64,000 bases of DNA from Roseateles sp. XES5 (GTDB lineage Bacteria; Pseudomonadota; Alphaproteobacteria; Rhizobiales; Rhizobiaceae). The DNA is taken from positions 3,561,501 through 3,625,500 of the forward strand of contig NZ_CP084752.1 of the NCBI RefSeq assembly GCF_020535545.1. The letters are read 5' to 3'. Below, piece after piece: positions 57,996-64,000 of the stretch. The position numbers and the translations under genes are program-made. Below the pieces are notes generated by a model. That model worked only from the letters and a program-made list of their open reading frames with translations. It was not told the DNA's origin and did no database searches. Within the stretch, counting starts at the first letter, position 1. The number at the start of each line of letters is the position of its first letter.

Positions 57996-58586
57996 ATGGA
58001 AACCCTGTTCTCGCATTTCGGGATCAACTGGCAGTTTGGCGATCTAGAGCCGAATGCCTACGACTTTCTGATGGTCGATCCCCCTTGGGATTTCTCGAAC
58101 TGGTCGAGCAAGGGCGAGCGCAAGAACGCGAAGAAGCACTACCGGTGCCTGCCTCTCGACGAGATCAAAGCCTTTCCGATCGCAGAACTCGCCGCGCCGA
58201 ACACGCTTCTCTGGCTATGGGGAACGAACCCGATGCTGGACCAGCAAATCGAGTGCCTGAAGCATTGGGGCTTCGTGTTCAAGACAGCCGGCAATTGGGT
58301 GAAGACCACGGTCAACGGAAAGATTGCGTTTGGTACCGGTTACATTTTCCGCTCGGCGTCCGAGCCTGTGCTGATCGGCACACGGGGCAATCCCAAGACC
58401 ACCCGCTCCACCAGATCCGTCTTCTTCGGCGAGGCGCGCGAGCACTCTCGCAAGCCGGAGGAGGCATTTGCAGTCGCCGAACGCCTGATGCCGAACGCGC
58501 GCCGGGCCGAGATTTTCTCCCGGACCAACCGTCCGGGCTGGGAGCACTGGGGCGATGAGGTCGGTAAGTTCGGGGAAGCAGCATGA
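57996..58586 (+). CDS. MT-A70 family DNA adenine methyltransferase
   Basis: A 196-residue N6-adenine methyltransferase. The catalytic DPPW is in FLMVDPPWDFSNWSSKG near residue 28, followed by TLLWLWGTNPML and KTAGNWVKTT, with the cofactor-binding part at the end (RAEIFSRTNRPGWEHWGDEVG). It should modify phage or host DNA, for example against restriction. The target sequence is not known, and no matching endonuclease is seen nearby. Confidence 0.88.
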   Translation: METLFSHFGINWQFGDLEPNAYDFLMVDPPWDFSNWSSKGERKNAKKHYRCLPLDEIKAFPIAELAAPNTLLWLWGTNPMLDQQIECLKHWGFVFKTAGNWVKTTVNGKIAFGTGYIFRSASEPVLIGTRGNPKTTRSTRSVFFGEAREHSRKPEEAFAVAERLMPNARRAEIFSRTNRPGWEHWGDEVGKFGEAA

Positions 58587-58912
58587 CCGTCATCACCACC
58601 GCGCCCGGCGACACGATCCTTGGACTGAATATTTCCGGCGATGCCAACCTGAGCCGCGTGCTTGTCGAGCATGGCGACGGCCGATGGTCACTATGCGTTG
58701 TCCGCGACAAGCTGGTGAAGGATTTCCCAAAGCGGCCAGTCGAAGCCGAATGTACTTTCACGATCGCCGATTTGCTCGAAACAGCGAGGCAGGCATTCAC
58801 CGGCGATCCTGCCATCCAGCACGACCGATTTGCCGGGAGGAAGCTCGCCGCCGGAGTGCTGCTGTTCTCCCAAGCTTGCGGGCTGATCGAAGCTGAGGAG
58901 AAAGCAGGATGA
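58583..58912 (+). CDS. Prophage hypothetical protein, 109 residues
   Basis: A beta-then-alpha small protein (TILGLNISGDANLSRVLVEHGDGRWSLCVV, then LLETARQAFTGDPAIQHDRF). No family recognised. It overlaps the methyltransferase stop by four bases. Confidence 0.6.
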   Translation: MTVITTAPGDTILGLNISGDANLSRVLVEHGDGRWSLCVVRDKLVKDFPKRPVEAECTFTIADLLETARQAFTGDPAIQHDRFAGRKLAAGVLLFSQACGLIEAEEKAG

Positions 58913-59283
58913 CGGTTCGCTCGAAGATGGTCGGCATCAGCATTTCGGTGACCGAGAAGGCCAAGCAGAATCTGGACCGGCAAGCGCGGGAAAGGGGGAT
59001 AGGTCTCAGCCTTTGGGCGGGCCAGCTGTTCGATGCGGCCTTTGCCTCCGTCTGCGCCCGCGAAAAATCGATGCCGATTTCCGACGGCGACCTGGATGCC
59101 ATCGTCGGCGCGACCCTTCTTTTGAGGGCTCGCGAGCGGTGGGACACCGCGACCATTGCCCAGGCGCTCGGAGTTTCTGAACCGACCGTCGTTCGGATTC
59201 TCGATTGTTGGAGAGAATATCGAGCCGGGATGGAAGCCAACGACAAGCTGGCCGCGCGCCTGCAGGAGGCTCTCACGAAATGA
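58909..59283 (+). CDS. Prophage protein with ribbon-helix-helix-like start and helix-turn-helix
   Basis: A 124-residue protein. Residues 8-40 look like a ribbon-helix-helix element (VGISISVTEKAKQNLDRQARERGI). Residues 75-105 look like a helix-turn-helix (WDTATIAQALGVSEPTVVRIL). It may be a small transcription factor of the rightward operon. Coupled to its neighbours by four-base overlaps. Confidence 0.6.
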   Translation: MTVRSKMVGISISVTEKAKQNLDRQARERGIGLSLWAGQLFDAAFASVCAREKSMPISDGDLDAIVGATLLLRARERWDTATIAQALGVSEPTVVRILDCWREYRAGMEANDKLAARLQEALTK

Positions 59284-59594
59284 ACCATTTCGACGGGCGC
59301 GCTGAACGGCGCGGTGACAATTGGTATGCGATGCTGCGGTTGGCCGGCGACGGCGAGCTCAAGCCGCTGCTCAACAAACGGGGGTCACCAATCGCCTTCG
59401 TGGACGAGATCGCCGCGATGAGGGCAGTTCTCGCGCACACCTTCGCCTATTTCAACGGACATCTCGTTCGAGACGGCGAGTTTGCCGGTGCCGGGGAGCG
59501 CGCCGGTGCGCGCGCGGCTGCCCAGCTGCTGTTTCGGAAGGGGAAAGCCATCAAGGTCGAGCGCTCTCGCGCTCGGAGGGCAGCCCGGCCGTGA
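59280..59594 (+). CDS. Prophage hypothetical protein, 104 residues
   Basis: A small protein with NWYAMLRLAGDGELKPLLNKRG near the start and a basic Arg/Ala-rich end. The ATG at 59280 overlaps the upstream stop (ATGA). No family recognised; its end overlaps the primase-helicase start (GTGA). Confidence 0.55.
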   Translation: MNHFDGRAERRGDNWYAMLRLAGDGELKPLLNKRGSPIAFVDEIAAMRAVLAHTFAYFNGHLVRDGEFAGAGERAGARAAAQLLFRKGKAIKVERSRARRAARP

Positions 59595-61828
59595 ATGACA
59601 ATGAAGAATTCAAAGTCATCATGGTGCCCGTCGCTCGCCGTATTCTCGGCGAGGCCATCGGCGAGCCGAACAAGCACATGTCGTCGAGCAGCGAAATTCG
59701 GTGGGGAACGAACGGATCAGTCGCCGTCGATCTCATAAAGGGCACATGGTACGACCATGAGGATCAGATAGGCGGCGGCGTGCTCGAGCTGCTGCGCGCC
59801 TTCAAAGGCTTCGATAAGGGAGAGGCTGTCGGCTGGCTCGTCGACAATGGCTACCTGGAAAGCCGGGAGAATCCGGTCGCGAAAAAACACGATCCTGTCG
59901 ACGTGCCGGGCGGCTTCCCCGATTTTATGGATCCGAAGCCGATCGCCTTCTACGAATATTTCGATCCTTCTGACCGGCTGGCCTATCAGGTCCTGAAGTT
60001 TCCGAAGGGTGAGGGGCGCCGCTTCATGCAGCGCCGGCCGCATCCGAAGGGTGGATGGGTATGGGGCCTGCAGGCCGGCCGCTATGGAAGGTCGAAGGTT
60101 AAAAAGGGCGAGACGGCGAACTGGTGGAAGGCCAAGGAAGATCGGAAATACGAGGAAGAGACAGACCTGCCCGACGCGGCACGATATCTCTATAACCTCG
60201 CGGAAATCCGCAAGATGAAAGCCGCCGGCGGTGGCACCGTTCTTCTCATGGAGGGGGAGAAGGACGCAGATACCGTCACGAATTGGGGTTTCGTCGGCAC
60301 GACCAACGTTGGCGGGGCAAAATACTGGGAGTCGGAATTCGACGACGAGCTCGCCGGGCTCGATATCGTCATCTGCAACGACAACGACGATGCAGGCCGG
60401 AACCGTGTCCAGGCGCGCGCCGCCGCGCTGCGTGGCAAGGCGGCCAGCGTTCGCGTGCTCGACATCGCCCAGCACTGGGCAGAGTGCGGGCCGAAAGAAG
60501 ATATCACCGACTGGAAAGAGAAGGGCGGCGGGACCGGCGAGAAGCTGACCGCGCTGATCGAGCTTGCTCCACCGTGGGTCCCGGTGACGCCAAAATCGTC
60601 CTTCAACGCTATGTCATGGCAAGATCTCGACCAGCCGGGCATGGCGATTGAATACCTCATCCAGAGCATGCTCACGGTCGGGGATCGATCCATGCTGGCA
60701 GGACCTTCTGGATCAGGCAAGACCTTCCTCGCCACACACATCGCCATGTGCATCGCGCGCGGGCAGGAGTTTCTCGGCCGCCCCGTGATGCAGGGCGGTG
60801 TCATCTATCAGGCGGGCGAGGGCGCCCGCGGCTTGAAAAAGCGCATAAAGGCCTATCGCGAACATTTCCGCGTGCCGGTGACAGAAGATGTGCCGTTCGT
60901 GCTGCTTCCGTCGCGCGTGGATCTGTTCACGAAGGATGGAGACACGCAGAAGCTCATTGACGAAATCAATGCCTGGAAACCTGTGATGAGCCAGCCTCTC
61001 CGGATGGTGGTGATCGACACCTTCTCCAAGGCCACGGCCGGCGCCGACGAAAACAGCGGCAAGGACGTCTCGATCGTGCTGGAAAATGTCGATCGGATCG
61101 CGACGGAATGCGACGTTCACGTCATGGTCGTCCACCACCTGAATGCCGACGGCAAGAAGCTGCGCGGGCACACCTCCCTGTACGCCGACGTCGACCAGGT
61201 GCTCGCCGTCACCAACGACGACGCGACAAAGGTCCGCACACTGACGTTGGCGAAGCAGAAGGACGACGAGGATGGTGTGAAGATCGACTTCTCGCTCGCT
61301 CAAGTCACCATCGGATACGACGAGCGCGCCGAGCGTGACATCACCTCATGCGTGGTGCTTTCCGTCAACGAGAAGGAGCGCCTGAAGAAGCAGCAGCAGG
61401 CCGAGGGCTTCTCGGTCAACCCTTCCGAGCGCCGGTTCCTCGTCAACTTCTTCGACGCCATGGACAAGTACGGTAAGCTGGTGGTCGACCGCATGGACGG
61501 GCCGCCCGCGGCAATGGGCAAGACCATCGTCAGCTATTCGGACTATGCCGACTTGGTGGTCTCGAAGATGGTTGAGGAGCCGGACAAGAAGAAGGCTCGC
61601 GAGCGCGTCCGCAAGGCGGTCGCCGCTGCCCGGGACGGACTGCAGAAATACAACATCATGGGATACGATTCCCCTTGGATGTGGTGGACCGGGAAACCGA
61701 TTAGAGGCTTCCCACGCACGTTCCCGCGCAACGATGTGGACCCGCAGCGTCAGTCCGAGATTTTCAACCCATCAGATGATCCCGACATCGATGCCTTCCG
61801 TCGAGGGGAAGTGGAGGTGCCGTTTTGA
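59591..61828 (+). CDS. Phage primase-helicase (Toprim plus RepA-type RecA fold)
   Basis: A 745-residue replication protein. A Toprim domain spans about residues 210-290 (TVLLMEGEKDADTV with the catalytic Glu, DIVICNDNDDAGRNRV with the acidic pair). A RepA/AAA_25 helicase domain follows, with Walker A LAGPSGSGKTFLA near residue 370, Walker B MVVIDTFSKATAG near 475 and VHVMVVHHLNADGKKLRGHTS near 510. The C-terminal 170 residues are helical. It should prime and unwind at the phage origin. The GTG start overlaps the previous stop. Confidence 0.88.
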   Translation: MNDNEEFKVIMVPVARRILGEAIGEPNKHMSSSSEIRWGTNGSVAVDLIKGTWYDHEDQIGGGVLELLRAFKGFDKGEAVGWLVDNGYLESRENPVAKKHDPVDVPGGFPDFMDPKPIAFYEYFDPSDRLAYQVLKFPKGEGRRFMQRRPHPKGGWVWGLQAGRYGRSKVKKGETANWWKAKEDRKYEEETDLPDAARYLYNLAEIRKMKAAGGGTVLLMEGEKDADTVTNWGFVGTTNVGGAKYWESEFDDELAGLDIVICNDNDDAGRNRVQARAAALRGKAASVRVLDIAQHWAECGPKEDITDWKEKGGGTGEKLTALIELAPPWVPVTPKSSFNAMSWQDLDQPGMAIEYLIQSMLTVGDRSMLAGPSGSGKTFLATHIAMCIARGQEFLGRPVMQGGVIYQAGEGARGLKKRIKAYREHFRVPVTEDVPFVLLPSRVDLFTKDGDTQKLIDEINAWKPVMSQPLRMVVIDTFSKATAGADENSGKDVSIVLENVDRIATECDVHVMVVHHLNADGKKLRGHTSLYADVDQVLAVTNDDATKVRTLTLAKQKDDEDGVKIDFSLAQVTIGYDERAERDITSCVVLSVNEKERLKKQQQAEGFSVNPSERRFLVNFFDAMDKYGKLVVDRMDGPPAAMGKTIVSYSDYADLVVSKMVEEPDKKKARERVRKAVAAARDGLQKYNIMGYDSPWMWWTGKPIRGFPRTFPRNDVDPQRQSEIFNPSDDPDIDAFRRGEVEVPF

Positions 61829-62151
61829 AAAAGTCGGTTAGGAAACGCCATGGCGAACACGTGAAGTATACGGTGTGCGTGCTTTGGCTGATAGGCTACA
61901 CGGAGCGGACAATCGCCAAGGTGGTCAGCCTCCGGACAAAGCAGGTCGCCGGCATTGTCGGCCGAAGCGAATATGCGGGGCGCGCAACCATGACGGACGC
62001 GATCAGAACGGAAAAGCTGAAGGAACTTGTCAGCATAAGAATGGAGGACGGCGTCCCGCTGGACGCCGGGCTTCTCGACCGTGTCGAGTTCAAGATTATC
62101 CCCTTGGGAACCGCTCGCGCCGCCAGCCCACTGCGGAGGCTGATGGGATGA
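61825..62151 (+). CDS. Prophage helix-turn-helix protein, 108 residues (TTG start)
   Basis: A basic protein with a likely helix-turn-helix (LWLIGYTERTIAKVVSLRTKQVAGIVGRSEY) at residues 20-50 and a hydrophobic C-terminal part. The TTG at 61825 has GGAGG seven bases upstream and overlaps the primase-helicase stop. It may be a regulator of later phage genes; no family name can be given. Confidence 0.6.
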   Translation: MKKSVRKRHGEHVKYTVCVLWLIGYTERTIAKVVSLRTKQVAGIVGRSEYAGRATMTDAIRTEKLKELVSIRMEDGVPLDAGLLDRVEFKIIPLGTARAASPLRRLMG

Positions 62152-62930
62152 AGAGCTTCAGGGAGCGCTTGGAGGCGCAGCGGGCCGACAAGGGCAATCT
62201 GCAGAAGCGCGTGCTGCCGCTCATCGCCTTCTATGGACGCGGGCCTGAGTTCGAGCGCCGGAGGCTGCAGTTCTACACGGATCTGGCAAAGGTGCTGGCC
62301 CAACCAGCAAAGCGCGAAGAGAAGCCCGTCAAGATCTCCAGCCGTGACGGGCGTCCGGCGGAAATTGCGAGCATAGGTCTAGATCGAGCCATGCCGGTCA
62401 TCACCAATACCGCTCCCTTGGAGTATCTGTTCAGCAAGGGCCTGCTCCAGGGCAAACAAGATGCTCACGGCGCGGCCTACCGGCGGCTGTCCACCGGCCT
62501 GCGGCTGCGCAGCATCTGCGAGGGCGCGGAAATCTCGGGTCTGAAGGCGGCAAACCTGGAGGGAGCGAGCGGTGGCGGTTCGCCCGGCCGGCTACCGGGC
62601 GACTACAAGATGGATTGCATCAAGTCACTTGGCGAGCTGCGTGGTGCATTCGAGATCACGGGTCTTGCGCGATCACCGTTCTCTATCGTCGAAGACCTTG
62701 TCTATCACGACAAATGGGTGTGGGAGAACGTGCGGTCGGACCGGCGCGAGCGCTTCATGCTCAAGATTCATAAGGCGCTCGACGAACTATCGGTCCGGTT
62801 CTTCATGATGTCGCAGGGCGATTTCAGCGAGCGCTGGAGCGTTGGGCGAAAGCCTGCAGAAGCGAACGGATCACGCGGTCCGTCTCAGGATCCGACCCCG
62901 TCTCCTGCCGAGCCTCCGTCGCAACCCTGA
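62148..62930 (+). CDS. Prophage DUF6456-like protein
   Basis: A 260-residue protein. Residues 95-220 (PLEYLFSKGLLQGKQDAHGAAYRRLSTGLRLR, then FSIVEDLVYHDKWVWENV and RERFMLKIHKALDELSVRF) recall DUF6456, an alphaproteobacterial domain often joined to helix-turn-helix proteins. The N-terminal part is basic. This is the last rightward gene in the window; its 3' end overlaps the convergent gene by 107 bases. A late-gene control role is possible from position only. Confidence 0.6.
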   Translation: MKSFRERLEAQRADKGNLQKRVLPLIAFYGRGPEFERRRLQFYTDLAKVLAQPAKREEKPVKISSRDGRPAEIASIGLDRAMPVITNTAPLEYLFSKGLLQGKQDAHGAAYRRLSTGLRLRSICEGAEISGLKAANLEGASGGGSPGRLPGDYKMDCIKSLGELRGAFEITGLARSPFSIVEDLVYHDKWVWENVRSDRRERFMLKIHKALDELSVRFFMMSQGDFSERWSVGRKPAEANGSRGPSQDPTPSPAEPPSQP

Positions 62931-63300
62931 GCGCTTCGGCGCGGATGACGGCGCGGACGGTGCGGACGGCCTCTTCCTCGGCGTCGCCGCCATTCGCGAC
63001 CTCCTTCATTTCGGCCTTCAGCAATTCGTAGAGCGTCCGGATTGCTTCAATCTCGGTGGCGCTGTCCGGCGACCATGCCGGCAGCCCTGCCGTGGCCGCT
63101 GCCATCGCCAGCCGTTCGGTGGACGTGAGGTCGCGCAGGCCTCGGCTGGAGTGGCCAGCGAGGGACGAAGACATGCCGACGAGCTCGCCCGCAGCGCTAA
63201 CCTGCTTGGAGTTGAAGCCCATGGACCTCATCCAGGTGCGGAAATCGTTGTTCTCGGTCTCGTCGTCAGCCATGGTCGGCACCCCTATGGTGGCGGTCAT
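62824..63300 (-). CDS. Prophage hypothetical protein with small-helical N-terminus
   Basis: A 158-residue protein beginning with a DNA-binding-like helical segment (FRTWMRSMGFNSKQVSAAGELVGMSSSLAGHSSRG), then charged helices. An alternative start at 63273 is possible. It lies antisense to the end of the DUF6456-like gene. Its upstream region shares a GAATC/GTATAT element with the CI gene promoter. Function unknown. Confidence 0.6.
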   Translation of the reverse strand: MTATIGVPTMADDETENNDFRTWMRSMGFNSKQVSAAGELVGMSSSLAGHSSRGLRDLTSTERLAMAAATAGLPAWSPDSATEIEAIRTLYELLKAEMKEVANGGDAEEEAVRTVRAVIRAEALRVATEARQETGSDPETDRVIRSLLQAFAQRSSAR

Positions 63301-63360
63301 CGATATTGTTCCTCGGTTTCATATACGATTCGGGGAAGGACGGCGCCGAAGCGCCGCCGA

Positions 63361-64000
63361 TCATTTTTTCTTCGCCTTGGCCTTCTTCGGCTCAGGAGCC
63401 GTCGGCATCGGCCCTTTGTAGCCGGCCGTCCGAAGATATTCCGGCAGCCAGCCCGTCCTCTTTGCGACGTCAACGACTGCCGTGACCATATCCGCCTTCT
63501 TGCCGTCCTTGAGGTCCTGGCCGGTGATCTCCTTGTAGGCCGCGAAGATGATGGGCTTGCGGGCCGCCTTGAAGAAGCTGTCGACGTCGAAATGCGGCGT
63601 GGGGTCCACATCAAACGCATCGAGGGTAGCCCGCCGCATCGCTGCGTTCGAGCCGAGCCATTCCTGGCTAACGTCTACCGTTCGCGACACCAGCTTCGCG
63701 AGGGCCGTGCCGATCTCGGCCGCGTCCATGTCCGAATACGACTTGAAGGCGTCCGCGTAAGAACGGGGGCTGGTGTCGCTTCCGTAGCTCCCCGGGGCGC
63801 TCCCGGGCTGTTCAAATTTGAGGCGGCCGGGCCGGTATTGGGTGTAGGACGAGACAGTGCCGAGCTCCAGGAAAGCGGCAAGCATAGCCAGAGCCTTCGG
63901 CGGATTTGCCTCGACAGCGTGGGCCAACGCGACAGTTGATGCCTTCCCCAGTTCAGAGAGCGTCGGCGCTGAGAGCGCAAGCGGGTCCTTTTCCTGTTTC
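63361..64000 (-). CDS. Prophage protein, C-terminal part (5' cut by window edge), possibly ParB-like
   Basis: The frame is open to the last base, so only the C-terminal 212 residues are seen. It is helical with a conserved-looking block FDVDPTPHFDVDSFFKAARKP and ends in GYKGPMPTAPEPKKAKAKKK, a lysine-rich tail. The FDVDPTPHFD and GWLPEYLRT pieces recall C-termini of phage and plasmid ParB-like proteins, but this is a weak impression. The rest lies outside the window. Confidence 0.5.
   Translation of the reverse strand, partial: KQEKDPLALSAPTLSELGKASTVALAHAVEANPPKALAMLAAFLELGTVSSYTQYRPGRLKFEQPGSAPGSYGSDTSPRSYADAFKSYSDMDAAEIGTALAKLVSRTVDVSQEWLGSNAAMRRATLDAFDVDPTPHFDVDSFFKAARKPIIFAAYKEITGQDLKDGKKADMVTAVVDVAKRTGWLPEYLRTAGYKGPMPTAPEPKKAKAKKK

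Noticed and set aside
63335..63375. GC hairpin followed by T-run near 63,340-63,370, looking like a rightward terminator
   Set aside because: The T-run is the complement of lysine codons at the end of the leftward gene and lies more than 400 bases after the last rightward gene, so it may be chance.
43259..64000. Search for CRISPR arrays, toxin-antitoxin pairs or a restriction-modification system
   Set aside because: No spaced direct repeats, no recognised toxin or antitoxin pair, and the MT-A70 gene has no endonuclease partner.

Overview
The window is GC-rich chromosomal DNA from an alphaproteobacterium of the order Hyphomicrobiales (Rhizobiales), most likely a Rhizobiaceae member close to Rhizobium, Agrobacterium or Shinella. 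The signs are a suf operon in the order sufS-B-C-D-S-X-A behind an Irr-type iron box, an ATP12 chaperone, a CoxE/XdhC maturation cluster, RIME-like intergenic repeats and the general codon style. The genus call is inference from gene content.

Positions 1-43,200 are ordinary host chromosome. They hold: the end of a molybdo-enzyme maturation cluster (MoxR ATPase, CoxE, XdhC in two halves, a molybdopterin-binding/MobA-like fusion, 1-4246); a run of single genes (TfoX-like, NUDIX, RhlE-type helicase, M23 peptidase, DUF455, Bcp, a large AsmA-like protein, tyrS, anmK, a diguanylate cyclase, an alpha/beta hydrolase); the suf Fe-S operon (17,647-24,936), which carries a 53-codon membrane-protein gene between sufB and sufC; a PAS histidine kinase overlapping a single-domain response regulator; the glycine cleavage operon gcvT-H-P behind a tandem glycine riboswitch; rluC-type synthase, HAD phosphatase and ATP12; a guanidinium exporter (gdx) behind a guanidine-II riboswitch; a six-gene formaldehyde-detoxification operon running from adhC to fghA; then an XRE regulator, an EamA transporter and lipB.

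A tRNA-Leu(GAG) at 43,107-43,191 is the integration site of a prophage that fills the rest of the window and runs off its right edge. A tyrosine integrase lies next to the tRNA. A long leftward operon follows: many small unknown genes, a free ClpX-type zinc finger, SSB, a J-domain protein, a RecD-like helicase, a DnaQ-like exonuclease whose frame is split at a C7 run, RecT, and a YqaJ/lambda-Exo nuclease. It is read from a strong promoter at 53,696-53,723. A CI-like S24 repressor and a divergent Cro-like gene form the switch (53,901-54,920). The rightward early operon encodes a GcrA-like regulator, a GapR-like coiled-coil protein, a RuvC-like resolvase, a second J-domain protein (HSD instead of HPD), a 41-residue membrane peptide, an MT-A70 methyltransferase and a Toprim/RecA-fold primase-helicase. 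No capsid, tail, terminase or lysis gene is visible, so the structural half lies beyond position 64,000.

The most interesting material is in the prophage: GcrA-like and GapR-like host cell-cycle/chromatin factors, a ClpX zinc-domain mimic, two J-domain proteins, and GANTC-containing elements shared by two leftward promoters. In the host part, the guanidine-II and glycine riboswitches and the small gene inside suf stand out.
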